Shown: positions 35,704-45,871, counted from the first letter of the stretch. The stretch: 64,000 nt of DNA from Lactuca virosa (GCA_928212115.1 CAKMRJ010003334.1:39572714-39636713), one strand, 5' to 3'. Numbers and translations: made by a program. Notes: generated from the sequence alone by a model not told the origin.

Positions 35704-35705
<2 letters not shown>
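35157..35705. mobile_element. MITE (549 bp) inserted in the TA repeat
   Basis: Imperfect terminal inverted repeats of about 46 bp: GGTTCAGGATCATTTGAGAC at the left and, inverted, GGTTAGGTTCATGTGAGAC at the right. Both continue into CTAATTTTGTGAGACCGTGA. It is bounded on both sides by TA repeat, so target duplication length cannot be read. Inside are 2.6 tandem copies of a 166-173 bp AT-rich unit (from 35211, 35384, 35550). No coding capacity. The family is not identified. Confidence 0.8.
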
Positions 35706-35760
<55 letters not shown>

Positions 35761-35763
<3 letters not shown>

Positions 35764-35942
35764 CATCTTTCCTTTTTGGTTTGTCCCAAAATAACAGTCC
35801 ACTTCTAAAAATAAATAACATTTTTACCAAAATACTCCCTCATTATTACTTAACTAACTAAGCATTTAATGGAACATTAAATGCAAAGTAAGGACAAAAC
35901 TGTCATTTTATTAAATAAAGTTAGTGGTAATTAATGCTTTTC
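35761..35942. other. Short non-coding spacer
   Basis: AT-rich; nothing recognised. Confidence 0.4.
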
Positions 35943-36159
35943 TTACATGTATACGAAATCGAGGCAGACATATAAGGGGAAAATAATATTTTTCTGGGAA
36001 TGAATGCTATGTCTTAGTCAGTTGTCGAGAAGTGGTCTGAGGCATGACTAGTGGGTTGAACTTACTAACCTTTTGCTAGTGGTTACTTTATCACACCATC
36101 TCAATAGGTGGAGTTGGGAGTTAAATTCCAGTGACAACTAATCGGTCAGTTTCGCTGGA

Positions 36160-36310
36160 TAGTGGAATGATGTGAACATGGTTCCAGTAGATGATAGAAT
36201 ATGAGAATGAATAATGTTGTACCTATCGAGGTTAACGTTTTGGTTTGGAAGATCATGTTGGATAAGCTTCCAGTCAAATGTAACATTGATAAAAGATGCA
36301 TCTTCTCTTA
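36160..36310 (+). pseudogene. LINE ORF2 scrap (RT-associated zinc-finger region)
   Basis: Reads VVPIEVNVLVWKIMLDKLPV, which matches the style of the plant LINE region after RT (PIKVNIFVWR...LDRLPT). Stops lie close on both sides and no RT core is present. A short remnant only. Confidence 0.5.
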
Positions 36311-36780
36311 TGCAACATCTGTAGTCATGATTCAAAGACATTTAGTCAACTTTTTTCGTGTGTGGGTTAGCAAGAGATATTTGGTCTCAACTCATGTGAC
36401 CATGAATGTTTGTCTGCAGTGACTGTAGGACATAAAACATAACCTTATGTTTGCATAGGGGATTAATCAGTACGCAAAAGTTGGCCCGAAACCCTCATTA
36501 GAAAAATTCCTTTCCGAAAAGAATATATTATCTAATTTGTACCCTAAAGAGGTGTAAGAGCCTTAAAATATATAGAAGGTTGACTGGGCTATGGCTTTGT
36601 TAGGCACACTTTGTGCGTGTGCTAACTGCTAACTTTGGCTAAGCCCAATGTTCCAGCTCATCACAACATAATGCCCTCCTTCCTTGTAAAGGATGTGATT
36701 TTGGAAACATATAAAATTTCTAGCAATTTATCATATTTTCTACTATGTATCTAATAAATTACATTTATACAACTAACTTA

Positions 36781-36940
36781 TAGGATTCAACCAATGACTT
36801 AATGGTAAAAAATAACTTTTTCATATAAGAAGTCATGAGTTCAAGTCTCGTTAGAAACATAGATGATTATTTAGGAATACGTTAGTTAGTTTGCCGTTTA
36901 AAAAAAACACATAATTTAAAAAAAAAAAAAAAAAAAAACA
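36781..36940 (+). mobile_element. tRNA-derived SINE
   Basis: A pol III A-box-like TGACTTAATGG (about 36795) and B box GAGTTCAAGTC (about 36837) are about 42 bp apart, followed by a short unrelated body and a long A run ending near 36938. TAACTTA at 36774-36780 and 36941-36947 looks like the target duplication. It lies about 330 bp upstream of the receptor-kinase start codon. Family not named. Confidence 0.65.
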
Positions 36941-37269
36941 TAACTTAAATAAAACCTGTATATACAAATAGCTTAAATTAAAATTAAAGACCTGATGGTT
37001 AATTTTTTAACATTTATGTTTCAATCTTTGAATTATTAATCTGTAGAAAAAAGATGACATGTTTGACTTTTAATTTTTTCGACCACCGTCTCCGATACGC
37101 AAATCGAAAGACCGCCGTCGTCAAATGGGATTCTGAAAACGCGTGCAATCTTCAAGTCTTTGATTATTCACATTTTAGAAATCGTCAATCTCGTTGTCTC
37201 ATTTACTCCAATCGTTTTCCCAATTCCCAAAATTCATCATCCACTTTCAAGTCTCAAGTTCAACCCATA
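36941..37269 (+). promoter_or_regulatory. Proximal promoter and 5' UTR of the LysM receptor gene
   Basis: A TATA-like TGTATATACAAAT lies near 36957-36969. An upstream in-frame ATG at 37054 would add 72 residues with no signal peptide at the front; the ATG at 37270 starts a normal secretory signal and is preferred. Confidence 0.45.
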
Positions 37270-39243
37270 ATGCTGTTATGGTGGTGGTCGACAGTGTTCT
37301 TGATCTGCATCCATGGATTCCAAGCTCAACAGACGTATGTAAACAACAGACAACTCGCCTGCGAGGAAAACTTTACGGAGGCCCTCGGCTACACCTGCAA
37401 CTCCAGTCCGGCCTGTCAATCTTACCTCACTTTCCGGTCACAACCACCTCTCTACAACACCCCTTCCTCCATCGCCGCTCTCCTTCGCTCCAACCCTAAT
37501 GAAATCGCCGCTATCAATAACTTCAACTCCACCTCCGATACCATCCCCGCCAACACAATCGTCATCGTCCCTATCCGTAACTGTTCTTGCTCCGGCGGAT
37601 TCTACCAGCACAACGCCAGCTATGTACTTCAAAGCAGCAACGAGACTTACTTCAGTCTGGCTAATAATACGTACGAGGGTCTCACCACTTGCCAAGCTAT
37701 GATCTCCCAGAATACCTACAACTACCGGAGTCTGCTAGTCGGTAATAACATCAGGATTCCTCTCAGATGCGCGTGTCCCACGGCCAACCAGACGGCTGCC
37801 GGAATTAGGTATTTGCTCACTTACTTGATTACATGGGGCGATACTTATACGTCTATGGCGGACACTTTCGGGGTCGATGATATTCAGAGCATTTTAGACG
37901 CAAACGAGCTCTCGCGTACTCATGTCGTCTTCCCGTTTACGCCGATTTTAATTCCTCTGACAACACCACCCACCGGAATCAACAACTCTGCAACTCCAGC
38001 AACACCGCCTGCTCCACCGGTAATCCCAGTAGCGCCTAGCCCCGGCGGTGGCTCCTCCAGCAAGTTGGTTTTCGTCGGCGTTGGAATCGGTGTGGGTTTG
38101 CTTCTAATCGTTTCCCTTTCTGGATTTCTCGTTTGGTTCTTTAGGAGGAGGAAGATTCAAAACCAGCAGAATCTCCCTCCACCCAAACACTTTCCTCCTA
38201 AAGTGATGATCCCGTCGGAGAGCAAATCATGGTCCGTTTCATCAGAAGGAATTCGATTCGCGATTGAATCATTAACAGTTTACAAATATGAGGAACTACA
38301 AAAGGCTACCGGAGATTTCCGGGAAGAAAACAGAGTGAACGGATCTGTTTACAGAGGGATCTTCAATGGAGATTTCGCAGCAGTGAAGATCATGAAAGGT
38401 GATGTCTCCGGTGAGATCAATATCCTGAAACAAATCAATCATTCAAACACAATCAGACTCTCTGGCTTCTGCTTACATCAAGGCAACACATATCTTGTTT
38501 ACGAATTCGCCGAAAACGGATCACTCAGTGACTGGCTTCACTCCACGAAGAACACAAAGAACGGAAATGATTCAGTTTTGGGATGGAAACAGAGAGTTCA
38601 AATTGCACACGATATAGCAGATGCATTGAATTACCTTCACAATTTCATCACTCCACCATACATTCACAAGAACTTGAAATGCAGCAACGTATTACTAGAC
38701 AGTTACATGAGAGCAAAGATTACAAATTTTGGGCTTGCAAGAAGTGTAGATGACAATGAAGATGGAGAACTTCAATTGACAAGACATGTTGTTGGAACAT
38801 ACGGTTACATGCCTCCAGAATACATTGAAAACGGTTTGATCACTCCTAAAATGGATGTGTTTGCTTTGGGTGTTTTGATTTCAGAGCTCTTGTCCGGAAA
38901 AGAAGCCACCACTACCACCGGAGCACCGGAGAAGGAAGAAGACAAGGATGCGGTGGTTGTAAAGCAGGCACAGCTGTCGGAGATGATAAAGGAGGTGGTT
39001 GGAGGTGAAAATGTGAGGGAAAAACTGGTGGAGTTTATGGATGGTGATTTGAAGGGGGAGTATCCATTGGAGTTGGCGTATTCCATGGCGGAGGTTGCTA
39101 GTAAATGTGTGGCGGCTGATTTAAACGACCGCCCATATGTGGCGGAGGTGTTTGTGGTTCTGTCAAAGATATTGTCATCTTCTGAAGATTGGGACCCATC
39201 TGATGAACTTGAACACTCGAGATCCCTCAGCATTGGCAGATAA
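37270..39243 (+). CDS. LYK5-like: LysM receptor-like kinase, LYK4/LYK5 type, with a pseudokinase domain
   Basis: Intron-free, 657 codons. Residues 1-19 are a signal peptide; the ectodomain has LysM repeats with the family CxC motifs at C105-S-C107 and C167-A-C169; a Pro-rich stalk is followed by a membrane helix at about 266-291 and a kinase-like domain at about 350-630. The glycine loop is degenerate (VNGSVYRG). VAIK-type Lys is K373. The catalytic HRD reads H466-K467-N468 and DFG reads N486-F487-G488, so phosphotransfer is unlikely. These changes, the length (AtLYK5 is of similar size) and the single exon match LYK4/LYK5, plasma-membrane chitin-binding co-receptors that work with the active kinase CERK1. 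LYR-type Nod/Myc-factor receptors are the alternative. It ends tail to tail with EFL1, 350 bp away. A polyadenylation-like AATAAAAG lies near 39324. Confidence 0.9.
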   Translation: MLLWWWSTVFLICIHGFQAQQTYVNNRQLACEENFTEALGYTCNSSPACQSYLTFRSQPPLYNTPSSIAALLRSNPNEIAAINNFNSTSDTIPANTIVIVPIRNCSCSGGFYQHNASYVLQSSNETYFSLANNTYEGLTTCQAMISQNTYNYRSLLVGNNIRIPLRCACPTANQTAAGIRYLLTYLITWGDTYTSMADTFGVDDIQSILDANELSRTHVVFPFTPILIPLTTPPTGINNSATPATPPAPPVIPVAPSPGGGSSSKLVFVGVGIGVGLLLIVSLSGFLVWFFRRRKIQNQQNLPPPKHFPPKVMIPSESKSWSVSSEGIRFAIESLTVYKYEELQKATGDFREENRVNGSVYRGIFNGDFAAVKIMKGDVSGEINILKQINHSNTIRLSGFCLHQGNTYLVYEFAENGSLSDWLHSTKNTKNGNDSVLGWKQRVQIAHDIADALNYLHNFITPPYIHKNLKCSNVLLDSYMRAKITNFGLARSVDDNEDGELQLTRHVVGTYGYMPPEYIENGLITPKMDVFALGVLISELLSGKEATTTTGAPEKEEDKDAVVVKQAQLSEMIKEVVGGENVREKLVEFMDGDLKGEYPLELAYSMAEVASKCVAADLNDRPYVAEVFVVLSKILSSSEDWDPSDELEHSRSLSIGR

Positions 39244-39593
39244 ATAAGATGCTATAAATCATTGTAATAATTTAAAATGTATTTTTTTTGATATGGTGTA
39301 GAGTATGTATTATGTGTTGGAGAATAAAAGATACCATTAATTATTATAATCTAACGTCTTTTTTTTTTTTTTTTTTTTTTTATACTAGAAAGCTTAATAG
39401 GTTAAAAACTTAATCTGGACAACAATACAACGCTGTTTCTTTTTTACTTAACAGAATGACTTAATGGGTTAAGCCAAAAAACATTAATTTCATAAGAACA
39501 AGAACCAACTGAATATAAGATGCCATCATTTATCGTAATGTAATCTCTGTTTTTGATATTACAAAGGTAATGAAAAAACCAAATCAAAATTTT
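39244..39593. terminator. Shared 3' region of the two convergent genes
   Basis: 350 bp between the receptor stop and the EFL1 stop. It contains AATAAAAG near 39324 for the + gene, a T run at about 39359-39380, and AT-rich sequence where the - strand gene would be polyadenylated. Transcripts could overlap here. Confidence 0.5.
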
Positions 39594-42500
39594 CTAAACC
39601 TTGCGAGCCAAAGTTCTCTGTTTTGTAGCATATTGAACAACTTTTTCCTCAACAGGTAACCCCTTACGCCTCCTAACACCATCAATCAACTTTCTTGCTG
39701 TATTCTGTAAAACACTTGAACCATCTCCAAATTCTTCTTTTTCTTCTTCTGTTTTGGGTACAAAAAAGGGATCTTCAGGAACTGCTTCCCAATGACTAAG
39801 AACAAGAAGAGCACTCGAAGCACCAGAAGTCCATCTTCTCAACTCATCAGCAAAACCAAAACTTTCTGCAACTGGAACATAAGCATGAACTGTAAACAAT
39901 GGAGATCCTTCCTGCATTTCCTCCTTCAAGATTCTAGCTCGCCTACGTGCAAGAACAGCATACATAGCTCCTAAATACTCTGTTGGTGTGTTTAATTCAC
40001 AGAAATACATCCCTTCAACGATTCTAGGGTTTTTCTGAAGTAAAGCTGCTTTACAAGCTTCTTTTACAGCAGTCATAACTTGCCCTGAAAACACCCCGTA
40101 TTGATCTGATTGAGATTGCTGATGAATGGCTTCGGTTTCACTTTCAAATGGGAGAATCGAAGCTTCTATCATGAATGCTAAACCCCACATTGGTTCATCA
40201 CACAGTGGGCCCGCTGCAGTGGCTACTTGGAACCCGGATAACACACTGCTTCTCAGACTCTTTGCTTCTTCAATCAGTGATTGGTTCTCGATTTCAACTT
40301 CATCAAAATTAGAAACCTCTGTGAAGCCTAATCTTTCAGATACATAAGGAGAGCTTCTTATCAGAACAGAAGAATCTGTTTCTTTTGTGGTTGAATCCGG
40401 AAGAAGCAGCATGTTGGGACCCACTTGTCTCGGCCCTAATGCCCAGATTCTTTTTAAAAGATTCTCCCATAAAGTTTTATTCTTTTCAGCATTTTCATCT
40501 GAAACTTCACTCTCTATTGCATCCCAAATGCGTTTCCTAAGTGCTTCAACTGGATGATCATCATCTTGACCTCCCATTGTTTTCACCTGTATTGCTTTAC
40601 CTGCTATGATAGCTTCTAGAAGGTCTGAACTTTCGTCTAGTAACTTAGTAAGTGCATCCGGAAGTTTCAAAATGTGGACACGAACTGTACACCTCCCATT
40701 TGGTGTGGCTCTTTCGATAAAATTAGAACTCCCACTTAAAGATTTTAGTTTCTCAAAAGGGTTTAAAGATTCCCCTTCAATGGTTTCTCTAAAAGACACA
40801 AGAGGGGGTGAAATTTCAAGATTTACCTTTGCGAACCTCTCTTTCAAATCTTTAATGCATCTTTCAAGATGAACTTCACCTGCAGCAGCAAGGACATGTT
40901 CCCCTCTAGCAGACACACTCACCTCTACAAAAGGGTCTGCACGGTTTAAAAGCCTAAGCCCTTTCATAAGTGCAGCCATGTCAGCAGGATCAGAAGGCTC
41001 GATTGCAACTTTTAGTGTTGGTGAAACCTGGAATGTCATACTTGAAAAAGGCCAACAGTTCTTTGTTGATGAAAGAGTAGCACTTTTTAATATATGTTGA
41101 CCTAATCCTCTAATGGCAATCACATTCCCTGCTCTAGCAGATGCCACTGGTATTAAGCCTTGACCCATCATCAGATACAGTGAATGCAACTCAGCTTCTT
41201 GAATATGCTTCTGCATCGAATCTGCACCTTTAAGTGGATCATACAAAGCTGATAATACAAAAACCTTCTGGCCTGAATGAAGAACCCCACTAAAGATCCT
41301 GGCAAATGCCAAGAAGCACTCATCAGAATCTCCACTTCCACTTTCGTCTGTATAATTACTCAAGAGATCACCATTTACGTCTCTCTGAGGTAGCATTTTC
41401 ATAGGAACTGCAAACATTTTTGATACAAAAGCAACACAAGGAGAATCAGGTTGTGAATCGCAAGCCTCAACTGATTTCCTCACGAGTTCAGCCTCTGCAA
41501 CCACATCAGAATCACCAACAGAATTATCCAAGATTTCTCTTTTAGGGAGGAGGCGGGAGACGCGAAAGGACTGTGCAGCAATGGGGTCTGGCATATGTTT
41601 AACCACCATTGACAAAATAGCATCAGCCAAAGGAAGCCACCTGCTCATAACAGATTGAAGGACATATTTAGGATCTTTGTGCTGCAATTCACGAGGAGGT
41701 ACAGATAAATGAAACGATTTGATTAGCTTCTCAAGTATCCCTTTATCCCCATTTGTATCCAAGGCTGCTTCATAGACTTGCCATAGTGGCTCAAGCACAA
41801 ACTGCACAAACATAGGGCGAGCTTTACTTCCAGCAGACAGTCCCTTCTTACCCACAATCATCTTTGTTTTTGGAATGAAGTATCTAGGACCCCATAAAGC
41901 CTTTTGCAAAATGGAAGAACTAGCACCGAGTTTAGAAGCATAAAACTCTGCGAATTCACAAATGCTAAACCCCCATCCATCCAATGCACAAGCAAACACA
42001 ACATTTCCCTTTTGAGGTTGAAACGTGTCTTCTTCATCATCCTCTATGAGCTCCTGGTTTTCATCACTTACCTCACCAGCAGGGCCAGCAAGAATTGAAT
42101 CGACATCTGATAAGTACTTTTCTGATTTGTAAGTACTAACTATGCTGTTTACTTCATGAACGATTCTTTGGAGACGATTATAAGCCTCCAAGGGACTCAA
42201 CTTCAGCTCAACAATTAACCTATCAATCTTATTCAAAACCAAACAGGGTGTAAGTTTTTCGATCCATGCTTGGCGCAAAACAGCATGTGTCTGAATGTGA
42301 ACCCCTTCAACGGCATCTACCAAAACCAAACCGCCATCGCTCAAACGTGAAGCAGTAGAAACTTCACTACAAAAGTCCATATGGCCAGGCGAATCAATAA
42401 GGTTTATCGCATAGCCCTTGTATTGAAGACCAATTGAGGAACTCTTCATGGTTATCGCGCGCCTTTGTTCTTCGTCTAGATAATCCATAAACCGAAGGCG

Positions 42501-42635
42501 ACCAGCTTGTTTGGGATGGAGAACCCCACCTCCAGACGAGGCAATCAGGTGATCAGCAAGAGTAGTCTTTCCATGATCAACATGAGCAAGAATGCATATA
42601 TTCCGGATGTTCCGACAATCATAAGAATCATCCAT
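39594..42635 (-). CDS. EFL1: Elongation factor-like GTPase 1 (60S ribosome maturation)
   Basis: An uninterrupted 1,013-codon ORF without introns. G motifs: AHVDHGKT (17-24), ITMKSS switch I (61-66), DSPGH (81-85), NKID (135-138). An acidic insert (about 189-211) within the G-domain region, EF2-like domains with HLERCIKDL, and a C-terminal EF-G domain IV/V-like region (GYxxSR-type region replaced) are as in EFL1/Ria1 and unlike true eEF2, which lacks this insert and has the diphthamide loop. EFL1 acts with SBDS to release eIF6 from late cytoplasmic 60S subunits, by GTP hydrolysis. The length fits plant EFL1. It is convergent with the receptor gene and appears functional; no damaged motif is seen. 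Confidence 0.93.
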   Translation of the reverse strand: MDDSYDCRNIRNICILAHVDHGKTTLADHLIASSGGGVLHPKQAGRLRFMDYLDEEQRRAITMKSSSIGLQYKGYAINLIDSPGHMDFCSEVSTASRLSDGGLVLVDAVEGVHIQTHAVLRQAWIEKLTPCLVLNKIDRLIVELKLSPLEAYNRLQRIVHEVNSIVSTYKSEKYLSDVDSILAGPAGEVSDENQELIEDDEEDTFQPQKGNVVFACALDGWGFSICEFAEFYASKLGASSSILQKALWGPRYFIPKTKMIVGKKGLSAGSKARPMFVQFVLEPLWQVYEAALDTNGDKGILEKLIKSFHLSVPPRELQHKDPKYVLQSVMSRWLPLADAILSMVVKHMPDPIAAQSFRVSRLLPKREILDNSVGDSDVVAEAELVRKSVEACDSQPDSPCVAFVSKMFAVPMKMLPQRDVNGDLLSNYTDESGSGDSDECFLAFARIFSGVLHSGQKVFVLSALYDPLKGADSMQKHIQEAELHSLYLMMGQGLIPVASARAGNVIAIRGLGQHILKSATLSSTKNCWPFSSMTFQVSPTLKVAIEPSDPADMAALMKGLRLLNRADPFVEVSVSARGEHVLAAAGEVHLERCIKDLKERFAKVNLEISPPLVSFRETIEGESLNPFEKLKSLSGSSNFIERATPNGRCTVRVHILKLPDALTKLLDESSDLLEAIIAGKAIQVKTMGGQDDDHPVEALRKRIWDAIESEVSDENAEKNKTLWENLLKRIWALGPRQVGPNMLLLPDSTTKETDSSVLIRSSPYVSERLGFTEVSNFDEVEIENQSLIEEAKSLRSSVLSGFQVATAAGPLCDEPMWGLAFMIEASILPFESETEAIHQQSQSDQYGVFSGQVMTAVKEACKAALLQKNPRIVEGMYFCELNTPTEYLGAMYAVLARRRARILKEEMQEGSPLFTVHAYVPVAESFGFADELRRWTSGASSALLVLSHWEAVPEDPFFVPKTEEEKEEFGDGSSVLQNTARKLIDGVRRRKGLPVEEKVVQYATKQRTLARKV

Positions 42636-43041
42636 CGAAAGTGTAATAACAAATTAACAACGCCTCTATCTGGAATGACCAAATTGAATAGCCCAATTGC
42701 AAAGAAAAGGATGTGGGGATGAGAGGGTTTTTGCGGAAAGTAAGGTTTTGAGGGGTAGAGTTGATTAAAAGACAAAAGTGTTTTCTGGGGGTTTTGACTG
42801 AAATGAAACGGCGACGAGAAAACTAATGAGAGCTTGTGGTGCTGAAAGCCTTGAAGGGCATAAATTAGGGTTAATATTCAACGCAAGATCAAGGCGGATT
42901 TGATTTCACATTTGGGATCGGTGTTTGATTTTCGATTTGGACAATAACATGGTGTAGGGATTGTTTTTTTTAAAATAGCTTATTTATTTATTGTTTTTTT
43001 TATGACAATAAATAAAAAAAATATTTGGCTATTTTTTTTTA
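42636..43041 (-). promoter_or_regulatory. Upstream region of EFL1
   Basis: The 5' region of the - strand gene, with moderate GC near the gene then T-rich. It probably holds the 5' UTR and promoter; no clear TATA. Bounded upstream by a transposon at about 43042. Confidence 0.4.
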
Positions 43042-43446
43042 GATGTTGTTTGTTTTTTGTCGGTAGATCTTCTTGATTATTTTTGTCTGCGTCGTGCTGA
43101 CCACGCACAACATTAGTCTTCGTTGTTTGTTTTTTTTGAAGACTGCAGACCTAAAAATGTCTATGCGCCCTCTTCTTGGTGCAGATGTGGACCAGAGTCT
43201 AACATCTTTAGACATCTTCTAGCCTAAAAAAACACATATATCTTTATTTATTTTTTAAGTTTTTTAAATTTATACCTATTCAAACTTTATTAATGATAAA
43301 CAATTAAAAAAAATTGATACTTAAAAAAAAAGGTTCGACCACACAAATATGATATTTTTTACAAATTTATAAATAAAGATTTATAAATTATGTATTAAAT
43401 AATTTATAAAATAATGTTTTATAAAATTTGCAATAAAAAATATATG

Positions 43447-43557
43447 AATATATTATGTTTTTTTTTATATTTATATAAACAACTTCAACGACCATTATTT
43501 ATAAATAATGGTCGTTGACATTATTTATATAAATATGAAAAAAAATCATAATATATT
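43447..43557. repeat. 111-bp near-perfect palindrome
   Basis: The centre is AACGACCATTATTTA followed directly by its exact reverse complement; the outer arms (AATATATTATG to CATAATATATT) continue with only a few mismatches. Symmetry centre near 43502. The related copy at 44789-45755 has only one arm. Confidence 0.9.
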
Positions 43558-43752
43558 ATTATATTTTTTATGCCAAATTTTTATAACATTATTTAATACA
43601 GTATCGTCAATTTTTGCGAAAATATTTATGGTACGTTTTTAATTGATTTAATTGAAAAAATTGAAGTTTATTTCCATCCATTTATGTATCAAATTCTTTT
43701 ATTCCTAATTACAATATTTATGTATAACTTTGCAACCAAACTTGTAGGTTTT

Positions 43753-43756
<4 letters not shown>

Positions 43757-43811
<55 letters not shown>
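43757..43811. repeat. (AT)n microsatellite
   Basis: About 27 AT units inside transposon copy 1. Confidence 0.95.
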
Positions 43812-43814
<3 letters not shown>

Positions 43815-44099
43815 TCGTACCGTTTTTATTTTCAGAATTTATATAATAATACATCAAAGTTGATCTAGATTTGTTAAATATTTATAACAAAGTCATAAAA
43901 ATATTAAAAAATCACTTTGAAGTTTAAAAAAAATAAGTTTATTTAGATTTTAGTTTATTTTAATATCCTGCAAATGTTAAAAAAAACAAACAGTCTTCTT
44001 TTTTCAGACTGCAGATGTTTGGTCTACATCTTCTACTGCAGAGGTCTATAGATGTGGTCCGCAGACTATAGATATTTTGCTAAAGAAAAAACGAACATC

Positions 44100-44788
44100 A
44101 CTTTACTCTCTCTCAAGTCTCACCCTCCTTTTTTTTCTCCTTTCTTTTCATGCGTTTTTTTATTTTTATTTTTTCCTATTTATTTATTTATTTTATTTTT
44201 TTGCATTTTACAAATATAAAGCTTTTTTCCACCATGAAAGTTAATCAAAACATTTTTAAAAAAAAAACTTATTTTCTTATCACCATAAATCAATAAATAC
44301 TTTTACAAAAAAATATTTTGGAAGTTTAAAAAACAATCTCAAACTCCCCTAGATGAGACTTTGATTAATTAAACTAGACAAAATTATATATTATCAAATG
44401 TTACAAACTCAATATCTGTTATTTTTTTTACGAACATAATACTTGTGGTTTTTAAAACTTGTGTGATTGGTCGTGTACCATGTAAAAAGGCTCTTTTATC
44501 ATTTTTATTTTCTTTTATCTTTACTTTTGTTTAAATGCAATTTATAAAAAAAAAAGACAAAATTGCAAAAATATCCCTATAGTTGTAAAAAAACTCTAGT
44601 TTTAGTCCAAAAAAGTTTGGTGGTATATCGGTTGTATAATTTTGGATCTTTTTAGTGATTTTAGTTCGTATACACTTCAAATTATTTTTATACCCTTATA
44701 ATTTGTTTTCTATTTTTTTAATTGTCATAATAATTAAACTATTTAAACGTTAAAAAATTAAAATTATTCCCACCCACCACACTCCAAG
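44100..44788. other. Non-coding AT-rich spacer
   Basis: Homopolymer-rich; no ORF or repeat border recognised apart from the CCAAG target site at its right end. Confidence 0.45.
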
Positions 44789-44982
44789 GTGGTGTTTGTT
44801 TTTTGTCCGCAGATCTTCCTGACCTCTTCTGTCTGCGCGGCGCAGACAACGCACAGACATTAGCCTTCGCAGACTGTTTTTTTTTTTGAAGATTGCAGAC
44901 CTAAAAATGTCTGTACGCCCTCTTCTTGGCGCAGATGTGGACCAGAGTCTTCTAACATCTTCAGACATCTTCTAGCCTAAAA

Positions 44983-45059
<77 letters not shown>

Positions 45060-45755
45060 TATATATTAGTTTTTTTGAATTTATATTTATTCCAACTTTA
45101 TTAGTGATAAACAATTTGAAAAAAAAAAGTTACAATACTTAAAAAAAAAGTTCGACGACGCAAACATGATATTTTTGACAAATTTATAAATAAAAGTTTA
45201 TTATAATAATGGCCGTTGAAATTGTTTATATAAATATGAAAAAAATATATATTCTTATATTTTTTGTGCCAAATTTTATAAAACATTATCTATTAAAGCA
45301 TCGTCAATTTCTTAGAAAAAATATTTATGACACGTTTTTAATTGATTTAATTGAAAAAATCGAAGATGATTTCCTTTCATTTATATATCAAATTCTTTGA
45401 TTCCTAATTACAATGTTTAGACATAATTTTGCGATCAAAATTATTGGTTTTTATCAAATATATACGTTAATTTGTATCATTTTTATTTTCACTTTTTATA
45501 CAATAATACATAAAAGTTGATTTAGATTTGTTAATTATTTATAACAAGTCATAAATATATTAAAAACCACTTTGTAGTTTAAAAAAAATCAGTATATTTA
45601 GATTTTAGTTTATTTTAGTAGTCTGCAGATGTTAAAAAAACAAACAGTCTTCTTTTTTCAGACTGTAGACGTTTGGTCCACCTCTTTTGCTGCAGAGATG
45701 TACAGATGTGGTTCGCAGACCGCAAACATTTTACCTCAGAAAAAACAAACAGCAC
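44789..45755. mobile_element. Non-autonomous DNA transposon, copy 2 (967 bp)
   Basis: Terminal GTGGTGTTTGTTTTTT and inverted GTGCTGTTTGTTTTTT, flanked by CCAAG at 44784-44788 and 45756-45760. Subterminal CTGTCTGCGCGGCGCAGAC and GCAGACTG motifs recur. It is in the same orientation as copy 1 and shares most of its sequence, without a transposase. Superfamily uncertain: the subterminal repeats suggest hAT or CACTA, but the 5-bp flank fits neither well. Confidence 0.75.
44986..45067. repeat. (AT)n microsatellite
   Basis: About 80 bp of AT with one interruption, inside transposon copy 2. Confidence 0.93.
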
Positions 45756-45871
45756 CCAAGTGTCCTTTCTACCCTACAATTATCTCTCTCTTCATTGTCT
45801 CACCAAAAACCAACAATAACGCCGAAAACCACCGCTAATACCGCCATTCTTGTCGGGAACAGTCGTCAGAA

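Larger units (their letters stand above)
33445..36102. repeat. Tandem duplication of the LTR end and its flank (about 985-bp unit)
   Basis: Segment 33445-34143 recurs at 34431-35095, and 34331-34430 recurs at 35943-36102 (with about 60 extra bases). The unit is therefore the LTR end, flank, TA repeat and a short tail, duplicated head to tail. The junction at 34430/34431 joins CACCATCTC to TCGATATCC with a 2-bp overlap. The duplication includes the LTR end and TSD, so it postdates the insertion. The second copy also contains a MITE. Confidence 0.85.
43042..44099. mobile_element. Non-autonomous DNA transposon, copy 1
   Basis: Terminal GATGTTGTTTGTTTTTT and inverted GATGTTCGTTTTTT, with subterminal CTGCAGAC/GCAGATG motifs near both ends. 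Related to 44789-45755 at both ends and in the middle. It contains a (TA)n run and a 111-bp palindrome. No transposase ORF. Target duplication not clear. Confidence 0.7.

Noticed and set aside
37054..37269. N-terminal extension of the LysM receptor from an upstream ATG
   Set aside because: It would bury the signal peptide 72 residues in; the ATG at 37270 starts a normal secretory signal.
38805..39233. 142-codon antisense ORF in the receptor kinase gene
   Set aside because: Mirror of a real coding exon, low-complexity Ser/Thr, no domain.
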